Notes under the pieces: generated by a model
What the model saw: the letters and a program-made list of their open reading frames with translations, nothing else
Database searches by the model: none
What the model was told of the DNA's origin: nothing
Part shown: piece after piece, positions 11,901 through 26,900 of the stretch
Layout of the letters: each line of letters starts with the position of its first letter
Position numbering within the stretch: the stretch's first letter is position 1
Assembly (NCBI RefSeq): GCF_905475465.1
Contig: NC_062238.1
Span: forward strand, 7,854,501 to 7,918,500
DNA: 64,000 nt
Direction: 5' to 3'
Source: Pieris napi
Lineage: Eukaryota > Arthropoda > Insecta > Lepidoptera > Pieridae
Position numbers and translations under genes: made by a program

Positions 11901-14900
11901 CGAGAATGTAAGTCCGTGCTCCTATTTCACCATGCCTCCTGCTGATAGAAGACAAGTCTTTGTTTTTTTAAATTTATGTTATCATTATTAATTACTTAAG
12001 ATGTCATGTGGAACATGGTGTAATGGTTGCAGCTCCTTACAAACGTTGTGTAAAAAAAAACACGGCGATTAAAAAGAGTGGCGGAGAGTTTATTGCCAGT
12101 TCTTCTCTTCCGTTCTACGCCCTTGATTTAAGAACTGGCACTAAATGTAAAATTAGAAGCATTAATATGTATTTCTTTTGTTACCTATATAATTAAATGA
12201 TTTTTTAATTTTGAATATTCTGTCAATATTGATTATTGAGTTCACATGCGAAGTTACTTCATCCAGCGATTGGTCCTCGGGAAATCACAGAGCTGGATGA
12301 AGTCAAGCGGCGGTTAAATAGGCATTTTCTGGACAGTCCAGTTCTGTATAAAAAAAAGTCAGTTCGAGACGATATTCCTTTCAGATCACTTGTATCTAAA
12401 TCAAATAAATGAATCTATATATACGAATATATATTCATTAGAAAGCGTTTGATAATGTCAATAATCAATAGAACGGTTTTTCTTAGATAAAACACCACAC
12501 GTCTGGGGTGAGGATTTTGAAAGCAAGCTTTAGAAAATTGCATATCATCTCCGATAAGCCGTGTCACTAATATGTGTAGCACCTTCCCTTGTGCAATGAC
12601 CTGGATAGATTAATAGAGAAAGCAACCTTGGACACGCATCTACAACTCGGTAGATACGTTTTATTGTTTTTCGGTATTATTGTCAGATAATATGTAGCAT
12701 TAACATATCTGAAAATGTTAATGCTACATTTTTATTATCTAAAACTAGTTCAAGACGTATTTATTTTCAGACTTTTGTCACGCAACATTTTAAATAGAGA
12801 GAGTAAATAAACAAGTCGCTCAATGTTGGATTTTAAACGAAAAAGTAAAATATAGTTAAGAATACTGTCACACTCCGGTCTCGGGTTATACTAAGATTTA
12901 TTTAGTAGTTAAAAGATATTTAATTTTATTCTTTGCATTAAAACTTAATATTACCCCCGATTTTACACGTTTCATTAAAACAAATTTTTTCTTGTTTTGA
13001 CTTTTACGATTTTATGAAATAGGATTAGTAAGACGTCCGAATAGGATCAGACACATTTATGCATCTGTTTTATTAAACTGTCGTAGGCTCGCCAACGGTT
13101 ATATTAAAACGATATTGATGATTAATATAAAAAAAAGTCACTTAATCCGCTGGCTCCGCCAATAATGTGTCTTAGCCGATCTCTGTACAGCGTTGCGATT
13201 CTGTAACTCACTTTTCGAACTCTCACAGCGGTTTTCGCAGCGGCGGTCGCGCTCAAATCAGTAGTAAAGCTGTGAGAGTTCGAAAAGTGAGTTACAGAAT
13301 CGCAAGGCTGTTCCGCTTCTGTTGATCCAGTCGTACCTGGGCCGGTCTACTGGACTTCGGCTGAGAAATTGAGATTGGAAAGAGTGCAATTAGAACCTTT
13401 TATTTAATCTATTTTACGCCACACATTGACCCACATTGTCGTTTAAATGATAAATTTTCACTTATAATAAAAGTAATAAACATAATAAAATATATATGAT
13501 AGAAATAATTACTTATTAATTAATTGACACATCGCTGACCACGACCCATGTACGTATGTACGTGAAACCTTAAGAAGTATCCCTCTAAGAGGTTTTATTT
13601 AAATTAGTTCTTATTAAACAAATACTACTCAGTTCGCCTGCTAGGTAAGTAAACGTTAGCAAAATTAACCTCTCCCTTTGATGACATCTAACGAAGCTAA
13701 TAGCTTTTAAACTTAATTAAAATAGTTCCGAGACTAAGAGGCTAGAAAGTCACATCACTTAAAGGAAATTTGTACTTCGTATTAACCGCGTCCGTTCATT
13801 GATGAACATACGCAATGCGTGGTTGAACTGGTTCAAATTTTTAACCTATAAGGGGTGAACATTCATAATTAGGGCCGCATTTATTAGACAATATTTGACA
13901 ATACATTAGACATTATAAGCAGTGTTGGCCTCAGCGTGCGACTATCCCTGAGGTCGTAGGTTCGATCCCCGGCTGTGCACCAATGGACTTTCTTTCTATA
14001 TGCGCATTTAACATTCGCTCGGACGGTGAAGGAAAACATCGTGAGGAAACCAACATGTCTTAAACCCTAAAAGTCGACGGCGTATGTCAGGCACAGGGCT
14101 GATCACATACTTGCCTATTAGGTTGAAAATGATCATGAAACAAATTCAGAAATCTTAGGCCTAAAGAGGTTGTAATAAACTTAGGCCTAATGAACTGATT
14201 TATTTATTTTTTAGACATTCTTATATGTATTTTTTGAAAAAACTATATTAAATCAACTGGTTTTGATTATTATTACTATTTTTTTTTTGACAATTCACAC
14301 CAATTGACCTAGTCCCATGCTAAGCTGGTTAAGCTTGTGTTATGGGTACTAGGCAACAGATATATATACATATTATAGATAGATAGACATATAAATACAT
14401 ATTTAAACACCCAAGACCTAAGCACAACACCAAATGCTCATCACATCGACGTTTATCTCAGCTGGGGATCGAACCCGGGACCCATGGATTCGCAGTCAGG
14501 GGTACTAACCACTAGACCAATGAGCCGTCAATTAATATGGATTTATTATAATTTACTATAAAAGAGAAATAAATAAAGAGAAATTTTCTTTTGTTTTAGG
14601 TAATATTATTGTCATAAATTAATACTCATAATGAAACTTCTATCTCTCGGCTACGCGCTATTGTTCTAGCACGGCCGGCCATAAGCAGCTTAAAATCAGT
14701 TTAGAACTGAATGGAGTTCGTTTTTGCTTCTAAATATATAATATGTACCTACAATTTGTGTAATCTACGATTATTTATTATCTATGTAATTATTTAAACT
14801 ATCAGTATGTTTATTAGTAATATTTCCAGGTCTTATTACGTGGTTACAAGCAACGTTTGGATGTCGTCTGCCGATCGTCCAAGGAGGTACTATATCTTTC

Positions 14901-17900
14901 CTTGTTCCAACACTGGCGATCCTTGGTCTGCCGACTTGGAAGTGTCCAGAGCAAAGTGTTCTGGCTGCCATGACACCGGAACAGAGAAGAGACGTGTGGA
15001 CAAGCAGAATGTGTGAGCTGTCTGGTGCGATTGCAGTCTCTGCTTTGTTTCAACTGATTGGAGGTAAAAATTCTGGAGTAGTATAATATTACTAGCTGAT
15101 CCGGCAAACGTCGTTTTGCCATGTATATCATCTATAATAAAAAATAGGGGTTGATCGTAGAGGGGTAAAAATTAGGGGTTGTATGTATTTTTTAATGCTG
15201 TCATAAAAAAAACGGAAAAAAATATCTAATAATAAAAACAAAAAAATTTAAGGGGTGGACTACCCTTAACATTTAGGGGGATTAAAAATAGATGTTGTCC
15301 GATTCTAAGACACACCCAATATGCACACACAATTTCATGAGAATCGATCAAGCCGTTTTGGAGGAGTTTAACCACAAACACCGCGACACGAGAATTTTAT
15401 ATATTAGATTACAAATACTCTAATTTACAGATGTAAATGAATGAAGAAGTACTACATCTTAAATTTTCCATTTTCATGAGGGCCTCAATTGGATTGAAAG
15501 TGTTTCAGAGATGCGATGATACACAGGATGCTCCTTATGCACAATGGGGGCTAATAGATAGAGAGAGAGATTTTATGTTGACCAATTTAAAAACTGGTTT
15601 AGAATTATATAAAGTGATACCAACGAGAAACTAGAAAATGATTGATTATTATTATTTCAATTTAACTTAGCTTTGCCTTTCTTTCACAGTAACAGTAGAA
15701 TTCCAACAGTTTATATATTTTTTTATTGCAAGGAACTGAAAATAATTATGTCATTACAAGAAACTTACAAACACGGATATTATATATACTTCCTTCACGA
15801 ATCTCGAATTTTTTTATGGACTTTATGCTAAATTTTTCGATAAAAAGATAAACTATACTTTTAGTTTTCTGGCATACATTTTATTCACACCAGAAACTAT
15901 AACTTTCAAAAACTTACGTCATTAACATATTTCAAAGATTGATCTATTAAACTAAGCAACTGAAACGATTTTTAATATCTTTAATAGAGCATATATATCA
16001 TTCTAAGTAAAAACTAAAAATTTCTGAACGTAAAAACAATCGCAAACTGCTTGCATCGTTCTCCATTCACTTACTTTACTAAAAATTCTGCTGTCTTTGT
16101 GTAAACTTTCATTAAAATAAAACGCAAGCTTTTCCATAGCCTTGGTTCTTAAATATTACAGCTGTGTCCCGGTTTCACCCGCCTTGACTTGGTCGTAGCA
16201 AGTCAAAATATATCAATATTCGTACTAACACTTATGAACGTCAATAATAAACAAACAGCATAGCGTGATGTTATTAAGCCTTTCTCCTTACAAAAAATTA
16301 ATTCGAAACTCTAGTCCCTGAGATTAACCTAAACAAATACACAAACTCTTAAAAACAGGTTTAATACTTAGTTAGTTTCTCTGTTGTGATGGCAGGTTAC
16401 TTTGGAATAATCGGTTCCCTTTTGCGGTTCGTGACCCCTCTTACGATCGTCCCAACCGTGGCTCTGGTGGGGTTGACTCTCTTCGATCACGCTGCAGAAG
16501 CCGCGTCCGAACAGTGGGGCATTGCTGCGGGGTAAGTCTTCTCCTTACGAATAATATAAATAAAGCTGGAAGCGCTTGTACCTAAGAATTATTATTTAAT
16601 GACGCAGGTACACATTTCTGACTGTTTCTATTTGAATTTATTTCTGGAGGCGCTTCTTTCCTGCGCACTTCCACTTGATGGAAACGTTTGGTTGCAACTC
16701 GTACAATATTTGAGGAATTCCTATACTGATACATAAATCGTCGCTTCTATAGGAAAATGCCTTACTATGTTGGCTTGGTGCTTCCGACGGGTCAAAAACG
16801 GTTCAGATTTAACGGCTAAGATTATTAGGTGGTCTTTTGTGTGCTATAGGAAAATTAGAAAAACATAATACGAATTAATTAATACTCAAGAATTACGAGA
16901 GTTTAATAATGATTTTTGACGTAGTTTTTTTATGATTACTGTCAGTTTTTACTTAATTCATTGAAGTTTACTGTATAGGCGCTAATGTTACTCCAGCGTA
17001 TTGATACAATACTTCATTACTGTGCTACTTTTAGCAATGGATACTAATTACTAAGCTGATAGTTTTTTAATAATAAAACAAAGCATAACTACCGATTTGG
17101 GTTACCATAATGCACCATTACAACTTAGCATTCAATTTATTTAAATACGTTTGCCAAAACTGACAAAACCCCTATTAGGTTTTGAAACCTTTTAAAATAC
17201 TTAAACTATATATGCAAATTATGGTAGAACCTTATACAACAAAATATATATACCTGTTTAATTAATTCCATTCTATTCTAAGATATGGCAGGTAAAATCA
17301 AAATAATTTATTTGACCTTTGATTAATGATTTCTGTTTCAAATTCTTGCAAAAATAGCATTCATTTTCGTTAATACTGCTAGAATTCACGAGGGCGCGAT
17401 TCTGTTTATTTAGACTAGTTAAGGTTAAAGGTTACACGGGTTAGTCTGGGAATATTTTCCGAAAGTAGGTGGAAATTTCCAAATAAGGTTTCAAATGCGA
17501 TTCAATAAAGATTTGCTCTTGCCATCAATTAAATAATGTTTCTATGGTTATAGAATGTTTATTTATAAATTAATTTTTTTTTTACACAGAAACCTTTATA
17601 TATACATATATTATTTTGTTGAAAAAATATAAAATATTTTATTTAGGGTGGTCACTTAGGGGTTTGAATGTTGTAGTAGCTGAAGTAGCTGATTCTCAGA
17701 CTTACTGAATATGCAATAAAAATTTCATGAGAATCGGTCGAGCCATTTCGGAGGAGTATGGGATCGAACATTGTGACACGAGAATTTTATATATTAGATT
17801 AATTTGTTTGCGCCAACTATTTACACAAAAAAGGAAACAAGATAATATAATACTAATAACAAAATTCCTATTTAGATAGTACTCGTAATTTAACAATTTC

Positions 17901-20900
17901 TAATTAATAAAACGTATCGGATTTGTTTCAGTAGTTGAAACATGTAAGGATAAATTCTTAGCTCACTTAGTTTATAAGCTTTTCACACAGAAAAAAGAAA
18001 TGTTTTCCCGAAACCAGTGCTTCTCCAAGCGAATATTACTGGTGGTTATTTGATTGTAAATTCTAACAGTACATTATAAGAACATGCTGTCCTATATAAC
18101 TGCAACGTGATATAGATCAATACTGCAACGGGTAACGACCCATGACCTTTCGGACTCCGCTCTAGTTTAAACGTTCTAGTAATTTATTTTTCTATAATTG
18201 ATTTTAAGTGGCTTCGTTTGATTCTTAACATAAATATAACCTATAATATTTAAACATGGTTTTAGCAGTATTAGATGTATCGTGGAAACATGGGAACATT
18301 TTTATTTTAGTAAAATTAGGGTTATTATTATAAACCTGAATAGTTTGTAGTCCATTGTTCGAGGATATCTTTAGGTTTTTATAACATCAAATAGTCGGTT
18401 AAAACGTGTAATACGTTAACTGCCTTGTGATTCTGTAACTCAATTTTCGAACTCGCCCATAAATATTTATAAACAATAAACTACAAGCGCCCTCCTTATC
18501 AGAATGCCAAATGGTGAAAATACTGCTTTACGACTGATTTGACCGCGACCGCCGCTGTGAAAACCGCTGTGCGAGTTCGAAAAGTGAGTTACAGAATCGC
18601 AAGGCTGTGTTAGAAATGTTAATGGATATATGTAGTTTCTAGATAGTCTTTGTTTCTAGTATAGAATATAGTAAGTGGTAAGACCTATCGTTATAAAAAA
18701 GAAAAAAAATTGATTAACGTAACATAGAATAAAAATAATAAACATTTCTTTACCGATAAGGTCCAAGACAGCTTTAAGTTGCTGTTACCATTGATTTCCA
18801 GAGGGCCCTACTATACTTTTAGTTTTATTAAGATTATTTTTGATTAGGATATTTGTATAGATTACTAGCTGCCCACGCGAATTTGGAAATTGAAATTCGT
18901 TTCTCGTTAATGTGATTTTACTTACCCCGGAGACTGTTCGATTTTCCGGAATAAACCTCTCAGTTCAAGTCATAAGATTAGTTAACAAATTAAAAATAGG
19001 GGTTGATAAGAGGTGTAAATTAAGGGTTGTATGTATTTTTTTATGTTGGATCATAAAAAAATTGTCTAAAAATTAAAAAAAAAGATTTTTGGGGTGGATT
19101 AGGGTCGCACGCTGACACTGCTCATTCTTATTCGTTGGAAACATAAGAAAAATCTTTCCCGCTTATAATATTAGTATGAAGATTGTCCGTTTATTGTAAT
19201 GGATTTTGTTATTACTTCAATACAAGTAATCGATTAGTTCGACTACAATATAACATTTTAATATCACGAGAATAAATAATGCACACCGGTTATGTAAATA
19301 TTAAATTATGTATGATCTACTTTATACATTGAAACTGTCAATTGTTTGCAGATTATATATTCTATGAATTATTATATTTCCTGACACGTTGCCTAGAAAC
19401 GTGGGTGCGTCTGCATCATTCTTATTCTTATTTTAGGAGATGGTTAATGAAATCATCATCACTCTTCACATAAAATGCAAATGCTTAAAGACCAGCTTAC
19501 CTTTTTAAGGCTATGCAAGTTGTCGGATAGGTAACAATCTAGAAATATAATAAGTGCGCAGTCGTCTATTTGAGCATTAGTACGCGGTCATTGCATGTCA
19601 TTTTTTCTTTTGTCTTTTGTCAAAAACCCCAGTGCTGCAATAAAATATAAATCCATATAAAATGGTGGCACGAGTTGAATTTTGTATATTAGAAATAGTA
19701 CCTCTGGAATTTCACTTAAAACCGTTGATTAAAGCTTGCTAAATACAGATAAGATCGATACAGCTCACTTGTTGAGTTGTTTTGCGCGACCTGGTTGCTA
19801 TGACAACGACACCGCGCCCAGATCAACCCAGCCGTTCTAGGGACTTGAATTGACACTGGGGTGATTCAATATCGAAAAATTAATTAGTAATTATTAATCT
19901 AAAGGCCGTTTGATGGGATGATTAAACAAAATAATCAAGTGACACGGGCTGAAAGGAAATATGAATTACCTCATATTTTAAAATAAGAAATATACCAACG
20001 GACTTCCATTAGGTTGCAATTCACCTAAGAAATTTAATGACTGATTGACAGTCTATCAGGCGATTGTGTTTATGGTCAAATTATTAAAATTTTAAGTAAC
20101 ATTAAATTAACAACTAAATTTACAGCCTTTTTATAGTTTCTTATTCATTTAAATAGACACAAAAACGTGGACTTAATTTGTAACTTAATTTGCAACCCTG
20201 CGATTTTACATGCGTTAGCGTGATTTTATCTTTTCTCAATAAATTTACTGAAAATATTATGTAATTTTAATCCGTTGTTTCCGAGATAAACGGTATCGAC
20301 CAAAATTTTTTAATATTAGTATAGTAAACGATAATAACGACCTAACCATTTGTATGTTAGTGCTTCTTTTAAGGTTTTAAATTTAAATATAATTATTACT
20401 TACAGGACATTCATATTACTGACAATATTTTCACAATGCATGGGTGAAGTGAAAATTCCAACAGTGACGTGGAGGAAGAGTGTAGGCTTGACAGTAATTT
20501 GGTTTCCACTTTTCAAACTCTTTCCGGTTAGTAATATTAAACACACTCAATCCTCGTCTATATTTAATAATAATAATAATAAAGCCCGTTTTATTTCCAA
20601 TCATGACAAAAACAAATTATAATACATTACTTTACATTTCTATACATTTATTTTCTTTTTCTTGTTATCCTATATCCTAGCTTCCTTCAGTACCGTCGAT
20701 CGGAACCCCTTCACGGCCTCTTCCAGATTTTTCCAACTGACTCTGTCTATGGCTCTCCATCTGGCCATTCGTTTCCTGCTACCGCTTCTATTTCTTCTAT
20801 CCACCTTTCTTTTGTGCGACCTCTTCTTCTTCCTCTTGGTCCTTTCCATACAGTTGTCTTGAAGGTCCACCTATTATCTGTGTATCTTGCCTGTCTATCT

Positions 20901-23900
20901 TTATTTGGGTATAAAATAATTGTTATAATATGTTATTTCCAGGTGTTACTTACAATCGTGATAATGTGGGCTGTATGTGGTATCCTAACAGCAACGAATG
21001 TCTTCGAAGCAGGACACCCTGCACGAACTGACCTAAAGATCAACATCATTGAAGACGCACCGTGGTTCCGTGTGCCTTACCCAGGTAATCTTTGATAAGT
21101 TACACTTGTCGCGGTCAGAAATTTGATGGTAAACCGATTCTACGTACGTGGAAATCACGCAATTCCCACACACGTAGTGGTCATATTATATGGTCATACC
21201 TACCGTGTATTTATATCATACTAGCTGACTCGGCCAAGCGTTGCTTTGGCTAAGATTTTGTTATATTACAGAATAGTAAACTATTCAAGGGAAACAGCAG
21301 GAAAATCTACCATGCTATTTGGTGGTTATTCCATTAAATTGTAGCTTATGTGAAACGTACTTTCAACACAGCGCCATCTGTTAGAATTTTGACTATCAAA
21401 TACTAAACAAATATTTTGCAATTAAATAATATTGCGGGTATAAATTGACATGTAGCTTACATTTTCCTATCTTTTAAGTTAGATCAAACCGCACACGGTG
21501 TGCAAATTTGATTGAATGAATCGGTTCACTAGTTTAGGAGTCCATAGCGGACAAACAACGTGACACGTAATTTATATATATTAAGATTTACATCTAGCAA
21601 GATTGTTTCCTTATTACTTTAAAATCTTTTAAATTTTATTTTAAATAGGCACCAAGTTAAAAACATAGCACGGGCTTTGACCTTTCACCTAATTTATTTG
21701 AAGGTAATTTTAATTAAAGAAACCTTTAGGAATATCAGTAGAATGCTATACAACGATAAATATGTAATTAATAATTTATTTTAATTTATCTACATATTTT
21801 TTTAATGCTAGGTAAATATTATTGAGCAATGTTCATCTGTCATAGAAATGTGATTCGTAACAAGTACTTATTAATTAGCGCGAGACACAAGTTTAGTTCG
21901 ATGCTGGTTGTTCTAGGGATGTTCAAATGTATGTTTATCGAAATTCTTTGTTTGGGTGTCAACTGGCTTTATTTGTTTAAATATTGAAAAATATTTAAAA
22001 TATTAAAATAAGGGGTAGTGAAGCTAACAGAAAACTAACTTGGCTTTTTTAAGGGAAATCTAAATAACATTTTAATATAAATGTGTTGACCTTTTGGACA
22101 TTATCGGAATCTTTATTACAATTTATGAGTGTGGGACAAACTAAAGGGCTCATTTTGGATTCAAGTAAGCGATAATTGCTAACAATTATTAATTATTGCT
22201 AGTTATTAGTTGATAAACGTACCTACCTATATTAAATTTTGCAGGTCAATGGGGAGCACCAACAGTAAGCGTGGCAGGGGTTCTGGGCATGCTGGCTGGA
22301 GTGCTGGCGTGTACAGTGGAATCCATCAGCTACTATCCTACTACGGCTAGAATGTGCGGTTAGTATTCATTTATAATAGGTCAAATTGATTAAAGGATAA
22401 AATTGCCTCCTGCTGATAGAGGACAAATCTTTGTTTTTATTTATTTTATTATTATTAATTAAGAAGTCATGTGGAACATGGTGTAATGGTTGCAGCTCCT
22501 TACAAACATTATGTTAAACAAAAAACTTGGCGATTAAAAAGAGTGGCGGGGAGTTTATTGGCAGTTCTTCTCTTCCGTTCTACGCCCTTGATTTGAGAAC
22601 TGGCAGTTAATCTAAAATTAGAAGCATTTAATATGATTTTTTTTTCACGCACGTAAGTAAACATTGTGTTACCTATACGCGTAAACGATTTAGACTTTGA
22701 CTTTGAATTTTTTTTAAGAATATGTATGACGGCTTACGTGTGATTTTTTTTAAAAACTTTGAAATGTCTTCATATAGTCTTTCAACCTTTTCAATTAAAA
22801 AAAAAGTAGATTAACGGTCAATTAATAACCATAAAAACCGTATATTTGTCTTCATTAGTGTTTTTCTAATTTCTAAATCAAAGATGAATTTCTTTTATTT
22901 TACGAGTACGGTTTATCGACGACTCGTAGTTTTCAGGTTATTCAACTAATTTCTGTCAATTTCAGATAAATAATGATTTATTGCGATTTGCATTGAAATG
23001 CTAATAGCGAAACCACTTTTATTAAAAAAATACATAATTAGGCTTTCGCTTTTTTGGGGTGTCATCATTGAATAGTGGCTTCGTTAATAAAAACCTAACA
23101 CACGATGATATAGGTGCGGCCAATACGCGTTAGAGCGGGATAGAACGCATACTGCGTATTCACATCTCTCTGACGAGATCGGTGACGTAGCGTAATCGCG
23201 GCCGGTGCAGCCGGTACGCGTGAGAGTGAGACAGACTTTATAGGCGTGTTAGTCTGCTGCTGAGTCTGGCAGAGTGGAAGATTAAATTAATATCAAAGAA
23301 AAAAAAATACTGCATAAATAAATAATTATAATTGCATAAGTTGATAAAAACGCTATGCAATAACTTTACCGTGGCAGTCTTCGAGTGCCACACGTTATTT
23401 TATTAATTTGACGATCTTCACAAGGTTAAGAAATCGACAACTCAAACTCAAGGTCAATCTTCTCACTCAGTGCTAACGATAGCTAATTGGTAAACATGTG
23501 AACAAATCATTTGAGTACAACTACATGACATAGTATGGACACAGACTAATAATTAGTACTTAAACCTTATTCCGTTACATAGGACACTATATACAACAGG
23601 ACAATCTTGTATTGTGGGTGACCAGACTGTTCCGAGATACAATAAAAGAGCAGAAACTTAGAACTCCAAATATGTAGTAAAATATAACCAAATAAAAAGT
23701 GACTGAATTTTTATAAATTTGAGTGGGAGTGATATGTATGGGCGTGTAATGTGTATACACGTGAGTGATCATATGAAATTGGCTTTCATCTCAGACTGTC
23801 TAGCCTTAAACTATTTTTAAATTACTAAAATATAATTCAAAAGAAACTTATATAACAGATTTAACCTTCAAAATGCATTAAAAAATTAAATACTTATTTG

Positions 23901-26900
23901 TTTTGTCTAAATATTCTTTCACCTATAGAGTATCGGTAACTTTAATTACGTACAAGGACAATATGTTAATCAACAATGAGGTTGCAAAAATTCACTCGGG
24001 TTTTCAGTTTGAAATCCATTAAACTCTGCTATTTTCAAAGACAACATTCACATGCATTGTGATTTTTTTGTGCGGAAATTGTTTTAATTTTAGATGTAGA
24101 ATGAGTGAGTGCAAATAGAGAATTTCGTAAAGTTCCTTGTAAACATTAATTGTGTATTAAATGAACTCAGCATTTTTACTATAAAATCTTTTTAATTTTT
24201 GTAAAGAGAAATAACATACATACAATGAACTTCAAGTAGCTATGGTTGTTTTTTCACTTCGATAACAAATAGAAAAGACAACTTTACTTCATTATAAACA
24301 TACGTATAATACTTAGATGAAAAGTACCAGTAGGGAAAAAAGGTCTCATAATTACCACATTTTAATACGTGAACTAGTAGGTACCACAAGAAAAATTAAA
24401 ACTCTAGAAGGTTGACTGCTAGCAGTGCCATTTTGAATGTCTGCAGTCCGCGTTTTGCGACCAACGGTGATAGGAGGAGCGGGTACGGGCCAGCCGGCAT
24501 CATTCCGGAACCTTTCCTTGCAAGCTCTTCGGCAGCATCATTGCCGAGAGTTACACTGTGTCCTTATATGCACTGTAGGGTAACGCTGGTGCATAGTGAC
24601 ACTCCAGTATTTGTTTATTCGTCTGTCTGTTTTCTAACGCCATCAGCACAGACGCACTGTCGGATACGAATTTAATATAGAAATTATTAATTTCTAAGCC
24701 TCTAAGGCTGCTTCGGTTAGAGCGACACATTCATATTGAATTTAGCATAATTCAGAACTTTAACAATAATTTTTGTTAGAAGTTTTAAAACAAATATATA
24801 AAATCAATATAAAGAAGTACTCACTAGGCTTATTACTAGGACCAATAGTAATTCGTCCAGTTGGGAGTGACATGATATAAACCATCCTGAGCTGGTTTTC
24901 AGAAGTCCCATTTGATTACCGCGCCAAGTTTACCCGATAGGCATTAAAAATACACATATTAAAATCATTGCATGTTGGATTTTGTATTGTTCCATTTTAA
25001 AAATGACCAGGTTATACGGAGTAGAATAATATTTTTTTTTATAATAATTATTTCAGCTGCACCTCCCCCGCCCTTGCATGCTATCAACCGTGGTTTGGGT
25101 ACAGAAGGCTTAGGAACCGTTCTTGCTGGCTTATGGGGTTCTGGTAACGGAACGAACACATTCGGAGAAAACGTGGGTGCTATTGGCGTAACAAAGGTAA
25201 GCAATTTTTATTTTACATTTGAGAAGTGACGCGTGGGAGTGCTGCGGGAATATGACCGTCTTATTATTAGAATCATCTTTATAACTTTTTATTTTTATTT
25301 AATTTAGTTGTTAAATAAAATTAAAGTGTTTGATCCTTGCGTTTATTGATCAGTAAATGTAAAAAAAGTGCCTCCGAGTTACACGTATTTTTTTATAGAA
25401 CAAACGGGCAAGAGGCTCATCTGATGTGAAGTGATACCGCCGCCCTTGGACACTCTCAATGCCAGAGGGCTCGCGAATGCGTTGACGGCCTTTTAAGAAT
25501 TAGTACGCGATTTCCTTGAAGGATCATTAGTCGAATTGGTTCGGAAATACTTCAGTGCGATTTAATCTCATTCAGGAATAATGTTTATAAATTCTGTATA
25601 TATGTAATGATTATTAAATGGAGGTACTATTTTCTCTTGCAGGTTGGATCTCGTCGCGTTGTGCAATGGGCAGCTGGTCTGATGATCCTTCAGGGTGTGA
25701 TCGGGAAATTGGGTGCCGTCTTCATTATCATACCTCAGCCGATAGTGGGAGGTCTCTTCTGCGTTATGTTTGGAATGATCTCTGCTTTCGGTAAATAAAG
25801 GTTTTTGATAAATAATGATAATAAATAATTTTCTCGTACGTTTCCTTAACAGCAAGATTAATTCGTTATTTTGTATTTAAAATGTTTTACTTGGCTCATA
25901 GAAAACTCGGTATTGGTTAAAGCATTTTTATCTCGATTTTTAAAAACAGTTTTAGAAGGTAAAAGTATCTAATTTTAGACGATGAAGAGATAAATCTTGG
26001 CTTTTCAATTCAGTTTGAATTGAATCATTCATGCGTTACTATCGCGTTATATGAAATTTTATCAAATAAAATTATGGAAATTTCATAACGAAATGTACAG
26101 ACGATACTTTTTAATATAAAACTATCAATCCTCAAAATCATTACCAGGGTTATCAGCTCTTCAGTACGTGAACCTGAACAGTTCCCGGAACCTATACATC
26201 ATTGGCTTCAGCCTATTCTTCCCGCTGGTGCTGACCAGGTGGATGTCAGCTCACAGCGGTGTTATCAATACGGGAGTAGAAGCATTGGATGCTGTTCTTC
26301 AAGTGTTGCTGTCCAAATCTATCTTGGTCGGAGGAGTAGTTGGATGTTTTTTGGATAATTTGATCCCGGGTAAGATGTGTATAGATTAACCATTTATTCC
26401 GAAAGAGAATTCAAAAAATGGACGAAAATAACTTTTATGGGCTTAAAAATGATTTGAATTTGGAATGTATATGTTATTTTATAAATTACCAGAGACATTA
26501 GAAGAAATTGAATGAATACTTTATGAAATTGTTACTGGCTGTCAAAAAATAATACGCGCGCAGACCATATTAAAAACAAATTTGAAAAAAGCACTCGAAA
26601 TGTCGATTTATGTAAATAATGTAATAAATTAATAATGTAGTAAATGAATTCTCGTTTATATCCGTAATTTTTCGATTTCTGAAGGATAAAAAACATCAAA
26701 AAAGAGCATTGCGGTTCACATACTTCATGTTTTAAGATGTAGGCAGCGATGAACTTAATATTTATTTATTTTTTTAATAAAAAATGTACAGAACCCACAT
26801 TCGTAAATTTTGCAATAATTCACAAACAAAATAATTTCAAGGTATTCCTGAAGTCACAAAAGTAACCTTTTGTTTAAGAATTTTTTGTTCATAACTTATA

